Below, piece by piece: positions 34,597-44,161 of a stretch of DNA of 64,000 nucleotides. The DNA is from CAYMCO01 sp964388955 (lineage in GTDB: Bacteria > Chloroflexota > Anaerolineae > Anaerolineales > E44-bin32). The DNA lies in contig CAYMCO010000005.1 in NCBI GenBank assembly GCA_964388955.1, positions 1-64,000 on the forward strand, given 5' to 3'. Numbering within the stretch: position 1 is the first letter of the stretch; every line of letters starts with the position of its first letter. Position numbers and translations under genes: made by a program. Below the pieces are notes generated by a model, which saw only the letters and a list, made by a program, of their open reading frames with translations, did not search any database and was not told the DNA's origin.

Positions 34597-35460
34597 ATGT
34601 CCGATGTCCGACCCTCGCCTATCGCTGGCACCTGGTATCCAGGGCGCGCAGAGGACTTGAGGGCCTCCATCGCCCGCTATTTGGGCCAGACTGCCGTTCC
34701 AGATATCGCCGGAGAGGTGGTTGGTATTGTTGCTCCCCACGCAGGCTACCGCTACTCGGGAGGAATCGCGGCCCACGCCTTCCGATGCCTTCAAGATCTA
34801 CGCCCCGAAGTGATCGCCGTTCTCTCTCCAATGCACCACCCTTTTCCCGCCCCGCTCTATACCAGCGGACACCAGGCCTTCGGCACGCCATTCGGCGAGC
34901 TCCTCATCGATCAGACGTGCCTGAAAATGCTCCAGGCGCAACTGAAGCAGCGGGCGGATCTCGAGCTGGAGTTGATACGGAACGATCCAGAACACTCCCT
35001 GGAGATCGAATTGCCGTTCCTGCAGTATGTCATATCGACCCCCTTCCGGATCCTGCCCATCATGATCCGCGACCAATCGGCGCGCACGATCGAAACGCTG
35101 GGGCAGGCCCTTGCCACAACGCTCAGTCAGAAGCGCGCCTTGCTGGTCGCCAGTTCCGATCTTTCCCATTTCTATACCGCCGACGCCGCCCGAGAATTGG
35201 ATGGGCACATGCTTTCCAGGATCGCGTCGTTCGACCCTGCGGGGGTTCTGTCGGCCGATGCGGAGGGGGCGGGCTTCGCATGCGGCCGCGGCGCCATCGC
35301 GGCCGTGCTATGGGCTGCAAAAGATCTGGGCGCGGATCGCGTGCAGATCTTGAAATATGGCAACTCCGGCGAGACCACCGGAGACTGGAACCGGGTTGTG
35401 GGCTATGCCGCCGCAGTGATCACACGCTCGGGCGGGACGAAGGATCTCGAGAGCGCATGA
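34597..35460 (+). CDS. Memo-like protein (AmmeMemoRadiSam system protein B)
   Basis: The 287-residue protein has the MEMO1-family pattern: A-G-T-W-Y-P-G near the start, V-A-P-H-A-G-Y-R-Y-S-G, a D-x-x-x-E-H-S-L-E-I-E-L-P-F-L-Q segment and S-S-D-L-S-H-F-Y. The His and Cys/Asp positions resemble the dioxygenase LigB fold, and the substrate is unknown. In many prokaryotes Memo accompanies an AMMECR1 protein and a radical-SAM enzyme, but neither is visible here. ATG 34597 has AAGGAG 11 bases upstream; ATG 34570 is the alternative. Confidence 0.85.
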   Translation: MSDVRPSPIAGTWYPGRAEDLRASIARYLGQTAVPDIAGEVVGIVAPHAGYRYSGGIAAHAFRCLQDLRPEVIAVLSPMHHPFPAPLYTSGHQAFGTPFGELLIDQTCLKMLQAQLKQRADLELELIRNDPEHSLEIELPFLQYVISTPFRILPIMIRDQSARTIETLGQALATTLSQKRALLVASSDLSHFYTADAARELDGHMLSRIASFDPAGVLSADAEGAGFACGRGAIAAVLWAAKDLGADRVQILKYGNSGETTGDWNRVVGYAAAVITRSGGTKDLESA

Positions 35461-35542
35461 AACTCAGACTGACCACTGCGCCGGATACTATGAACCCCGT
35501 CGTCCAAGACTCCCGGAAACCCGTTTGCGGATCGAGGCCGCA

Positions 35543-36877
35543 ATGACCTGGCTGCGTTTGCTGGCCGTGGTGCTGCTGGTGCTCGCCAACGCGTTCTTCG
35601 TATCCGCCGAATTTGCGTTGGTCAGCGTCCGCCGGACGAGGGTGGCAGAGCTTGTTGACCGCGGCAATCGCCCGGCGCGGTGGGTGCAGCGGGCGCTTCA
35701 CGACCCCGATAAAGTCATCGCCGCCACCCAACTCGGAATCACCCTGGCCAGCCTGGGACTGGGCTGGATTGGCGAACCAGCCCTCGCCGGTTTGCTCGAA
35801 CCGGTGGTGGATCTGTTCCCACCCGCCATCCGGCCCCAGGCCTCCCACGGGCTGGCAGCGGGGATTGCCTTTGCGGTGATCACTTTCCTGCACGTCGTGG
35901 TCGGGGAGTTGGCCCCCAAATCCATCGCCCTGCAGAATCCCGAGAGGACATCGCTGTTGGTGGCGCAACCGATTATCTGGACTGAACGCCTCTTCACCCC
36001 GGCGATCTGGGCGCTGAACGGCGCCGGGAACGGCCTGCTTAGATTGCTTGGGCTGGAGCCCGCCTCCGGACACGAGATGGTCCATTCCGTTGAGGAAATC
36101 AAGATGGTCGTCAGCGCAAGCGCCGAGAGCGGCATCGTGGAGGATCAGAAAGAAGAGATGGTGTATGCCGTTTTCGACATGCACGACACATTCGTTCGCC
36201 AGGTGATGATTCCGCGCACCGAGATGGTGGCCGTGGAAGCGTCCACCGGCCTGGAGAAGGTTATCGAAGTTCTGGTGGCCAAACCCTTCACCAAGTTGCC
36301 GGTCTTTGCGGAAAGCCTGGACGAGGTGGTCGGTGTCCTGCACAGCAAGGACGTGCTGCGCGCCCTGGTGAACCACCAGGCGGAGGGCATGACCGCCCGG
36401 GACCTGATGCGTGACGCCATCTTTGTGCCCGAGGCGGCCCGCGCCGACCGCCTGCTCGAGTTCTTCCGCTCCAGCCATCAGCATATTGCCATTGTCCTCG
36501 ATGAATACGGTGGCACGGCCGGAGTGGTGACCCTGGAGGATCTGCTGGAGGAGATCGTGGGCGATGTGCGCGCACCCATCGACACAGAGTTGGAGATCCA
36601 GCCGCTCCCCGACGGCACCACCCTGATCGACGGGTTCATGCTGATTGAAGAAGTGAACGAACACTTCGGCCTGGATATCAGCGATCCCAATTACGACACC
36701 ATCGCCGGATATATCATGGGCCGCCTGGGCCGCATCGCGCAGGTGGGGGATAGCCTGAGTATAGACGGCGTGCTCTTGCGGGTGGAGGCCATGGAGGGTC
36801 TGCGCATCGAACAAGTAGCCCTGATCCCATATCCGGAGCCCCCCAACCGCCCCGCTCCCCCCGAACCCGGCGGCTAG
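35543..36877 (+). CDS. CorC/HlyC-family transporter-like protein (DUF21-CBS-CorC_HlyC)
   Basis: The 444-residue protein has an N-terminal DUF21 membrane domain of about three or four spans (residues 1-175, with F-F-V-S-A-E-F-A-L-V-S-V-R). Paired CBS domains follow (about 205-330, with M-I-P-R-T-E-M-V and D-E-Y-G-G-T-A-G-V-V-T-L-E-D-L-L-E-E-I-V-G), then a C-terminal CorC/HlyC domain with D-T-I-A-G-Y. Such proteins are linked to Mg2+/Co2+ export; the haemolysin name is historical. It ends five bases before priA. Confidence 0.92.
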   Translation: MTWLRLLAVVLLVLANAFFVSAEFALVSVRRTRVAELVDRGNRPARWVQRALHDPDKVIAATQLGITLASLGLGWIGEPALAGLLEPVVDLFPPAIRPQASHGLAAGIAFAVITFLHVVVGELAPKSIALQNPERTSLLVAQPIIWTERLFTPAIWALNGAGNGLLRLLGLEPASGHEMVHSVEEIKMVVSASAESGIVEDQKEEMVYAVFDMHDTFVRQVMIPRTEMVAVEASTGLEKVIEVLVAKPFTKLPVFAESLDEVVGVLHSKDVLRALVNHQAEGMTARDLMRDAIFVPEAARADRLLEFFRSSHQHIAIVLDEYGGTAGVVTLEDLLEEIVGDVRAPIDTELEIQPLPDGTTLIDGFMLIEEVNEHFGLDISDPNYDTIAGYIMGRLGRIAQVGDSLSIDGVLLRVEAMEGLRIEQVALIPYPEPPNRPAPPEPGG

Positions 36878-36882
36878 CTTTC

Positions 36883-39384
36883 ATGTACGTTGAAGTGGCT
36901 GTTAACCTACCTCCGGTGCGCGGCACATTCGATTACCACGTGCCGGCGGAGCTGGAGGGGCGGGTCCAGCCCGGACATCTGGTCACCGCTCCCTTTGGCA
37001 AGCGGCGATTGCAGGGCGTGGTGATCAGCTTGCCCGAGAAGCCCCAAGTTCCAGAGACCCGGCCGATCGAGGGCCTGGTCGACCCGCAGCCCGTTCTCTC
37101 GCCGGCTCAACTCAAACTCGCTCGCTGGCTGCAAGAGCAGACTCTTGCCCCGCTGATCGACTGCCTGACCCTCATGATTCCCCCCGGATTGAGCAAGCAG
37201 GCGGATTCCCTCTACACCCTGGAGGCCAAGGACAACCCACCGGCGACCCGCACCGAGAAGCGCATAGTCGAGCTGCTGCGGAAACGCGGTGCCCTGCGCG
37301 GCCGTCAGATCCAGCGCTCACTCAGCCGTTTCAATTGGCGCCCGGCGGCGGAGGCGCTCGTCAGGAAGGGAATCCTGCAGCGCGAGTCGGTGCTGGATCC
37401 GCCCTCAGTCAGCCAGCGCAAGATCAGAAACGCCCGCCTGGCGGCCCCACCGCATCAGGCCAAAGCCCGGGTGAGGGAGATTGGTAGAGGTGGCAGCCAG
37501 GCATATGAACGGCGGATGCGAATCATCGATGCGTTGATCCAAGAGCGCGAACCCGTGGAGGTGTCCTGGATCTACGCCCAGAGCGGGGGGAACTCAGGCG
37601 ACTTACGAACGCTGGAAGAACACGGGTTGATCATCTTGGGCGAGACGGAGGTCTGGCGCGATCCACTCGAGAGTGTGGAGGTGCTTCCCAAAGAGCCGCC
37701 CAAACTAACCGCGGACCAGTCGATGGCCTGGCGTGCGATACAGCAAGGTTTCGAGACCGGCCGTTCAGCAGCCGGCCGAGCCTTTCTGCTGCACGGCGTG
37801 ACCGGCTCTGGCAAAACCGAGATCTACCTGCGAGCCGTGCGCGAGGCGCTCGACCGCAGCCGGTCCGCAATCGTCCTTGTCCCAGAGATCGCCCTAACGC
37901 CCCAGACGGTGCGCCGCTTTCTAACCCGCTTCCCCGGCCAGGTCGGCCTGATGCATTCGAAGCTTTCCGAGGGAGAGCGCTACGACACCTGGCGCCGCTG
38001 CCGGGAAGGGCTCCTGCAGGTCGCGATCGGCGCCCGCAGCGCGCTCTTTGCGCCGCTGCCGAACATCGGACTGATTGTGCTCGACGAGTCCCACGACGAG
38101 TCCTACAAGGAGCAGTCAGGCTCGGCTCGCCACCACGCCCGTGAGACGGCCCTAGAATACGCCGACATCCTGGGCGCGGTCTGCCTGCTGGGAAGCGCCA
38201 CTCCGGACGTTGTCACACGCTACCGGGCTGCCCGCGGGGAGATGCAGTACCTGCACCTGCCGCAGCGCATATTGGGCCACCGGAAGCGCATCGAATCTCA
38301 GGCGGAGCGATGGGGGATCACGCCGCGCTATCGGCATGCCGAGGCCGAGGCGGAGACCATCGACCTGCCGCCGGTGCGCGTGATCGATATGCGCCATGAG
38401 TTGAAGGCGGGGAACAGCTCCATCTTCAGCCGGCTCCTTCAGGAACAGCTGGACCACACGCTGCAGCGCGGCTCGCAGGCTATCCTTTTCCTCAACCGCA
38501 GAGGTTCAGCGACCTATGTCTTCTGTCGAGATTGCGGCCAGCCGCTGCGATGCTCCCGCTGCGATACCCCGTTGGCCTATCATTCGGCAAGCGAGCAGCT
38601 ACTTTGCCACCACTGCGGCCAAGGCCGCAGCATGCCCGATTCCTGCCCAAACTGCGGCAGCCGGCGCATAAAGCAATTCGGCGCTGGCACTCAACGGGTG
38701 GAAAAAGAGGTGACCCGCCTCTTTCCTGCGGCGCGCACCATCCGCTGGGATCAAGATGCCACCCGCGCCAAGGGCTCTCACCAAATCATCCTGGATCACT
38801 TCGCGGCCCATCGGGCTGATGTGCTCGTCGGCACGCAGATGATCGCCAAGGGGTTGGATCTGCCCCTGGTGACATTGGTGGGGGTTGTTTCCTCCGATAC
38901 CGCGCTCAACCTGCCCGACTACCGCGCCGCAGAACGCACTTTCCAGGTGCTCACCCAAGTCGCTGGCCGCGCGGGTCGGGGGCTGTTGGGTGGGCAGGTC
39001 ATTCTCCAGACATATCAGCCCGACCATTATGCCATCCGCGCAGCTGCCGGCCATGACTATGCCCGCTTCTTCCAGCAAGAGCTTGCCCACCGCAGAAGCC
39101 TGCGCTACCCGCCCTACTTCCGTCTGGCTCGTCTGCTGTATAGGGATTTCTCTGAATCGCGGGCCCAAATGGAAGCTGAGCGCATGGCTGTTGATTTGAG
39201 GCAGCGCATTCGCTCGCAGCACCGTGCCGCCGAGTTGATCGGCCCTGCACCTTGCTTTTTCCGACGGGTGCGGGGGAACTACCGCTGGCAGATCATTCTG
39301 CGCGCTGCCGATCCCACCAGCATCCTGCCCCGCGACCCCCCACAGGATTGGACCCTGGATGTTGACCCGGTCTCCTTGTTATGA
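36883..39384 (+). CDS. priA: Primosomal replication protein N' (PriA helicase)
   Basis: The 833-residue protein has the N-terminal 3' DNA-binding domain (G-T-F-D-Y-H-V-P), a superfamily 2 helicase core with Walker A G-V-T-G-S-G-K-T and D-E-S-H in place of the common D-E-E-H, and a zinc domain with eight cysteines (C-R-D-C-G, C-S-R-C, C-H-H-C, C-P-N-C). The C-terminal helicase motifs include G-T-Q-M-I-A-K-G-L-D. PriA reloads the replisome at stalled forks. The start follows the CorC-like gene by five bases. Confidence 0.95.
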   Translation: MYVEVAVNLPPVRGTFDYHVPAELEGRVQPGHLVTAPFGKRRLQGVVISLPEKPQVPETRPIEGLVDPQPVLSPAQLKLARWLQEQTLAPLIDCLTLMIPPGLSKQADSLYTLEAKDNPPATRTEKRIVELLRKRGALRGRQIQRSLSRFNWRPAAEALVRKGILQRESVLDPPSVSQRKIRNARLAAPPHQAKARVREIGRGGSQAYERRMRIIDALIQEREPVEVSWIYAQSGGNSGDLRTLEEHGLIILGETEVWRDPLESVEVLPKEPPKLTADQSMAWRAIQQGFETGRSAAGRAFLLHGVTGSGKTEIYLRAVREALDRSRSAIVLVPEIALTPQTVRRFLTRFPGQVGLMHSKLSEGERYDTWRRCREGLLQVAIGARSALFAPLPNIGLIVLDESHDESYKEQSGSARHHARETALEYADILGAVCLLGSATPDVVTRYRAARGEMQYLHLPQRILGHRKRIESQAERWGITPRYRHAEAEAETIDLPPVRVIDMRHELKAGNSSIFSRLLQEQLDHTLQRGSQAILFLNRRGSATYVFCRDCGQPLRCSRCDTPLAYHSASEQLLCHHCGQGRSMPDSCPNCGSRRIKQFGAGTQRVEKEVTRLFPAARTIRWDQDATRAKGSHQIILDHFAAHRADVLVGTQMIAKGLDLPLVTLVGVVSSDTALNLPDYRAAERTFQVLTQVAGRAGRGLLGGQVILQTYQPDHYAIRAAAGHDYARFFQQELAHRRSLRYPPYFRLARLLYRDFSESRAQMEAERMAVDLRQRIRSQHRAAELIGPAPCFFRRVRGNYRWQIILRAADPTSILPRDPPQDWTLDVDPVSLL

Positions 39385-39770
39385 GCCGGGAATCAAACCG
39401 GTGGATGCTTGGCCGCCCGAGTCATTTCCCGCATGTCCACATATCCCATGGCCGGAGCGCCCCTTTACAGCCGACTTCCAGGCACTGAATCGACGGACAG
39501 ACTTTCACACGCGCCGGAACTGAGCTCCTGCGGCGGGGTTATGATATCAGGAGCCTTCCGTCCCTGGCGAACGCGGGGTTTCGACCGAACGGCCGCGGAG
39601 TCATCGCCAGGCTGCGAACTCGCCGTTGGCCTCGAACATGCCAACCGCTGGGCAAAGCGGCGGATTCAGCGCCCTTGGCAAGTCAGCGTGCATGAGGATC
39701 CGTTGCTCAGTAGGTTGAGCGCCGGGATTATTCGAACCTCGCGCCCAAACCTCGAAGGAGGGATCAGCCG
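39385..39770. other. Intergenic stretch upstream of degV
   Basis: These 386 bases hold no convincing gene. TATGAT at 39540-39545 could be a -10 element, which would leave a leader of about 225 bases before degV. No known riboswitch was recognised. The RBS AAGGAGGG just before 39771 is clear. Confidence 0.4.
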
Positions 39771-40610
39771 ATGATAAAGATCGTCGCCGACAGCACGTGC
39801 AACCTGGGATCCGAATTGATCGAGAGGTACGATATTCGGGTGGCCCCCATTTCCATCCAGTTTCGGGATGAGACCTACGAGGAAGGGCTGGATATCGACC
39901 GCCCCACGTTCTACCGCAAGATCGAGGAGATGGGTATCATCCCCACGACTTCCCAACCGACGCCCGCCTGGTTCGCCCGCTACTACGAGGAGTTGGCCTC
40001 ACAGGGGCATGAGATCCTGGCAATCACCATCACGGGCAAGCACAGCGGGACCTACGATTCCGCCGTGCTGGCCAAGGAGATGGCCCCCGAGGCCCAAGTG
40101 CACGTCTTTGATTCCCTCAGCATCTCCTTGGGCACGGGCTGGATGATTCTAGAAGCGGCCCGAATGATCGAAGCCGGCAAGAGCCTGAGCCAGATCCTGG
40201 ATCGGTTGAGGGCCATTCGGGGCCGAATGAGCCTCAAACTAACTCCCTCGACACTCAAGTACCTTCAAATGAGCGGGCGGGTCGGCCGCCTGCAGGGTGT
40301 GCTGGCCTCTATGCTGAAAATGCTTCCGATCATCAGTGTGGATGACGGGGTGCTCGAAGCGGGTGAGCGCGTCCGCACGCGTGGTAAAGCCCTTGGGCGC
40401 GTGATTCAACTGACAGAAGAAGCGGTTGGCACGCGCGCCCCGGTCAACCTGGCGGTGGTGCATGCAAACATCCCGCAAGAGGGTCAGGAGTTCCTTGAGC
40501 AGGTGCGGGCTCGCTTCAACGTAAACGAGGTGCTGTTCGATGATCTGGTCGCTTCCCTGGCGGTGCACGGGGGGCCAGGCATTATCGGTCTGATCGCCTA
40601 CGCAATCTAA
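39771..40610 (+). CDS. DegV-family fatty-acid-binding protein
   Basis: The 279-residue protein has the DegV signature: I-V-A-D-S-T-C-N-L at the start, T-T-S-Q-P-T-P near residue 60, T-I-T-G-K-H-S-G-T-Y near 88 and a late N-L-A-V-V-H-A-N. DegV (FakB-like) proteins bind fatty acids and, in Firmicutes, present them to the kinase FakA for phosphorylation. No FakA (DhaK-like) gene is visible here. The start has a strong AAGGAGGG. It is convergent with dnaA. Confidence 0.92.
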   Translation: MIKIVADSTCNLGSELIERYDIRVAPISIQFRDETYEEGLDIDRPTFYRKIEEMGIIPTTSQPTPAWFARYYEELASQGHEILAITITGKHSGTYDSAVLAKEMAPEAQVHVFDSLSISLGTGWMILEAARMIEAGKSLSQILDRLRAIRGRMSLKLTPSTLKYLQMSGRVGRLQGVLASMLKMLPIISVDDGVLEAGERVRTRGKALGRVIQLTEEAVGTRAPVNLAVVHANIPQEGQEFLEQVRARFNVNEVLFDDLVASLAVHGGPGIIGLIAYAI

Positions 40611-40758
40611 TCGTTTTCGAGCGCCTTGTCCGGGGCAGAGCATGCTGCCCTGGAGGTCGAACGTGCGCGGCCGCCGATCAGCGCGCGCTCTGCAATGGAG
40701 CGGCAAAGCTCAATGCCACGATCGAAGGAGAAGGTAATCAGATGATCGAGACGGGGCG

Positions 40759-42102
40759 CTAGGCGTTCAGCGAAACGTGACTGTAGAGATTGGCGCGAAT
40801 GTCAAACACCTTCCGTCGCAACCTTTCATCCGTTTCGAGCAGCTCAGCTATCTTCTCATAGCCGTACAGCACTGTGGTGTGGTCGCGGCCGCCCAGCGAT
40901 TGGCCGATTTCAGGCAGCGAAGCACTCGTCTCCTCCCGGATCAGGTACATGGCCACCTGCCGGGGCAGCGCGACCTGGCGGGTGCGTTCTCGACCGATCA
41001 AACGGTGTCGCTCGATCCCAAACTGATTCGAGACAGCGGCGATAATCTGATCGTCACTCAGCTCTTGATGCCTCGGAGATAGATCCGCCAGCATGGCTTC
41101 CACTCTTCCAGCGGAGAGAGCATTCCCGCTCAGTTCCTGGTAGGCCATCACCCGTGTCAGGGTGCCTTCCAACTCCCGCACGTTGTTCTTGACCCGCCCA
41201 GCGATGATTTCAAGATACTCTGCATTGATGCTTTTCCCACTGCGCTCGGCGTAGGCGCGCAAGATCGCCAGCCGCGTTTCATAGTCTGGCACCTGGATAT
41301 CTACCGTCAATCCCCACTCAAATCGGGACAGCAGTCTCTCTTCCAGGGTGACCAGCGCATTTGGGGGGCGATCGGATGAGATGACAATCTGATTCTCCCG
41401 TCGATGCAGCGCGTTGAACGTGTGAAAGAACTCCTCTTGGGTGGCTTCCTTTCCCGCGATGAACTGGATGTCATCGATCAGGAGCACGTCGATCTGCCGG
41501 TAGCGATCCCGAAATGCATCCGTGGCCTGACGCCGGATCGCGTTCACCAAGTCATTCGTGAATTCCTCAGATGAAACGTAGAGCACGCGCAAGTTCTTTG
41601 CATGGCATTCATTGCCGATGGCGTGCAACAGGTGGGTTTTTCCCAGACCCACCCCTCCATAGAGGAATAGCGGATTGTAAGCGCGCGCTGGACGCTCCGC
41701 GACCGCCCGGCTGGCGGCATGCGCCAGCCGATTGCTCGGGCCCACGACGAAGTTCTCGAAGGCATAGCGGGCGTTCAATTGGCATGCCATGTTCGGCCGC
41801 GGGTCTTCCGCCGCTGGGGGGTGGACACCGGTCGTTGGCTGCGCCATTTCCGCGCCGCCCTGCCAAACCACGAATCGCACTTCCACCGTTCGGCCCATAA
41901 TTCCCGCCAGCGCCCGATTGACCGTGGCCAGCAACCGATCTTCCAGAAGATCGCGGGCATATGCGTTCCCCACTCCGACGATGAAAACGCCGTCCTCGTA
42001 GCTAAGAAACTCGGTATCGCGGAGCCATGTGTCATAGGCCGCCCGTGCCATCTCCAACTGAAGCTGCCCGAGTGCTGCCTGCCAATAGCGCTCCGCTCCC
42101 AT
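40759..42102 (-). CDS. dnaA: Chromosomal replication initiator DnaA
   Basis: The 447-residue protein has domain I (residues 1-80), a short linker, an AAA+ domain with Walker A G-G-V-G-L-G-K-T and Walker B L-L-I-D-D-I-Q-F, and a C-terminal DNA-binding domain with the signature [10 protein letters not shown]. It initiates replication at oriC. The start at 42102 has GGGGAGG four bases away. dnaN, gyrB and rpmH, often found beside dnaA, are absent; the gene instead faces degV and is followed upstream by radA on the same strand. Confidence 0.96.
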   Translation of the reverse strand: MGAERYWQAALGQLQLEMARAAYDTWLRDTEFLSYEDGVFIVGVGNAYARDLLEDRLLATVNRALAGIMGRTVEVRFVVWQGGAEMAQPTTGVHPPAAEDPRPNMACQLNARYAFENFVVGPSNRLAHAASRAVAERPARAYNPLFLYGGVGLGKTHLLHAIGNECHAKNLRVLYVSSEEFTNDLVNAIRRQATDAFRDRYRQIDVLLIDDIQFIAGKEATQEEFFHTFNALHRRENQIVISSDRPPNALVTLEERLLSRFEWGLTVDIQVPDYETRLAILRAYAERSGKSINAEYLEIIAGRVKNNVRELEGTLTRVMAYQELSGNALSAGRVEAMLADLSPRHQELSDDQIIAAVSNQFGIERHRLIGRERTRQVALPRQVAMYLIREETSASLPEIGQSLGGRDHTTVLYGYEKIAELLETDERLRRKVFDIRANLYSHVSLNA

Positions 42103-42665
42103 CCCCGCCTCCCCATAGGAAAGAGATCAGGTCCCGACGTTGTCCGCGACGGCTTTCCTGCTTTCCTATTGCGATTGCACCTGCATCAGCTAAGCGTATG
42201 TCCCTGGCTGCCGAGGGGGCAGTCACCCCCGCCGGGGGCATTCCAAGAGGCCCGAAGCCGACCCATCCGACACGCCCCTTACCGTGCTCGTGATCTTATC
42301 AGAGGCCGCTGAAGAACACAATACAAAATGGCCCCTGCAACCTAAAAACTTACGAATGTTTAAGAATGTTAAATGTTAAAGATATATCAACCGGCGACTG
42401 GCCGAAACGTGCGGCTGCCGGTGAGGGATCTCCCGGCGCCCACCCCAAGTATTGCCCGCTGGATAGGGGCCACTCCCAACTGTGGCGAGGGCTTTCGGCG
42501 TCCCGCTCTTCCACTTCGCGAAGGGTCCGAATCCTTAAATGATCCGCCGCCGGAGGTTTGCGTCATGACGCGGTCATAAGCCCGGAAATCGGGGCTTGCC
42601 CCCAAGCCGGTGGCGGTTTTCTCGCCGAGCCGGGCAAAGGAGACCGGCCCCTTCCCCGATGGGCA
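42103..42665. other. Region upstream of dnaA with an AT-rich repeat patch
   Basis: This 563-base gap has no gene. Between 42351 and 42380 there are three near-identical octamers, ATGTTTAA (42356-42363), ATGTTAAA (42366-42373) and ATGTTAAA (42373-42380), in an otherwise GC-rich setting. The patch could be a DNA-unwinding element, but no TTATNCACA-type DnaA box was found near it, so an origin is only a possibility. Confidence 0.35.
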
Positions 42666-44048
42666 TCATTCTGTGGCAGACTGCGCCCCGCCCACCGCCG
42701 CCCGCAAGGCGTCTTTCAACGAGCGGGCCCGGGTGACGGCGATACCCTTGGGCCAGGTTGAGTCTTCCTTCTGCGCAGCGGGCACCAGCGCCCTGCGGAA
42801 TCCCAGCTTGGCCGCCTCTCGGATGCGGGCGCCGCCTTGCGAAACCGAGCGCAGCTCGCCCGATAGGCCGATCTCGCCCACAAACACCACATCCGGCGGA
42901 TAGGCCCGGTTTCTCACCGAAGAGGCGATCGCGGCAGCCACGGCTAGATCGGCGGCTGGCTCACTGATCCTGAGCCCACCGACCACGTTCACAAAGATAT
43001 CTTGATCGGAGAGCTGTATCCCGAGCCGACGGGTCAGCACTGCGATGGTCAGCAGCAGCCGATTGAAATCCACCCCGTTTGCCGTGCGCCGCGGATGGCC
43101 GAAGGCGGTCGGGCTCGTCAGGCCCTGGATCTCCGCCAGCAGTGGACGGGTGCCCTCCATCGTGACAGCCACCGCTGATCCGGGCTCGTTCTCCACCCGC
43201 TCCGCAAGGAACGCTTGAGACGGGTTGGGCACCTCCTGCATCCCCCGGGCGCGCATTTCGAATACCCCGACCTCCGTTGTCGGGCCAAAGCGATTTTTCA
43301 CCGATCGCAGCAGACGATAGCTGTGGAAGCGATCCCCTTCCAGGTACAACACGCTATCCACTATGTGCTCCAACACACGCGGCCCGGCAATGGCTCCCTG
43401 TTTGGTGACATGTCCCACCAGGAAGATGGCGATCCCAAGGCCTTTCGCCAGCTCCCGAAACCGGGAGGCCGATTCCCGCACCTGAGTCACCGAGCCGGAG
43501 CTGGAATCCACGTCTGCCGATTCGATCGTCTGGATCGAGTCCACCACCACGAACGTGGGTGACTGGGCCTCGATCTGCGTCAAGATGGCCTCGAGATGCG
43601 TCTCCGTCAGCAAGTACAGCTGCTCCGGAATTCGACCATCCTCAATCACCCGCTCGGCGCGGCCCTTGAGCTGCGGGCCGGATTCCTCGCCGGATACATA
43701 GAGCACCCGCCCGCCCTCGGCCACGTCCAAGGCGACCTGCAGCAGCAGCGTGGACTTTCCGATACCCGGGTCCCCGGCGATCAACACGAGAGATCCCGGC
43801 ACCACGCCGCCGCCCAGAACTCGAGCGAACTCGCCCATGCGCAAGGGTATCCGCTCTCCATGACCACCTTCGATTTGAAAGAGCGGCACAGCGCGGGATT
43901 CGCGCCTGGCGGCGGAGGCAGGCCGGGCGCGCGTGATCACCTCCGGCTGCATGCTGTTCCACGCCCCGCACTGCGGGCAGCGACCCAGCGGTTTTGGGGC
44001 CACCCGGCCGCATTCCCGGCATATGTACCGCGTCCGCTCTTTGGCCAC
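42666..44048 (-). CDS. radA: DNA repair protein RadA
   Basis: The 460-residue protein has the N-terminal zinc motif C-R-E-C-G...C-P-Q-C-G, the RecA-like ATPase with Walker A G-D-P-G-I-G-K-S-T, the RadA-specific K-N-R-F-G motif, and a C-terminal Lon-protease-like domain. RadA drives branch migration in recombination. GTG 44048 is the likely start because GGGAGG precedes it and homology begins there. It follows clpC on the same strand, but a hairpin lies between them. Confidence 0.95.
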   Translation of the reverse strand: MAKERTRYICRECGRVAPKPLGRCPQCGAWNSMQPEVITRARPASAARRESRAVPLFQIEGGHGERIPLRMGEFARVLGGGVVPGSLVLIAGDPGIGKSTLLLQVALDVAEGGRVLYVSGEESGPQLKGRAERVIEDGRIPEQLYLLTETHLEAILTQIEAQSPTFVVVDSIQTIESADVDSSSGSVTQVRESASRFRELAKGLGIAIFLVGHVTKQGAIAGPRVLEHIVDSVLYLEGDRFHSYRLLRSVKNRFGPTTEVGVFEMRARGMQEVPNPSQAFLAERVENEPGSAVAVTMEGTRPLLAEIQGLTSPTAFGHPRRTANGVDFNRLLLTIAVLTRRLGIQLSDQDIFVNVVGGLRISEPAADLAVAAAIASSVRNRAYPPDVVFVGEIGLSGELRSVSQGGARIREAAKLGFRRALVPAAQKEDSTWPKGIAVTRARSLKDALRAAVGGAQSATE

Positions 44049-44104
44049 CGCGCCTCCCGTTTGCGCTGTGAGTATAGGAAAGTCCAGCCTACGAGACAAG
44101 CAAA

Positions 44105-44127
44105 GGCCCGGCGCGTAGCGTCGGGCC
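44105..44127 (-). terminator. Imperfect terminator hairpin after clpC
   Basis: On the minus strand GGCCCGACGC pairs with GCGCCGGGCC around a short loop with one mismatch, followed by TTTGCTTGTCT. It lies about 35 bases after the clpC stop. It would partly separate clpC from radA. Confidence 0.4.
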
Positions 44128-44161
44128 CTGAACGCGATTCAACTTCGTCTCGAATTCAGCA

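Noticed and set aside
39409..39774. 121-residue open frame before degV
   Set aside because: Composition is unlike neighbours, there is no RBS or motif, and it overlaps the clear degV RBS and start.
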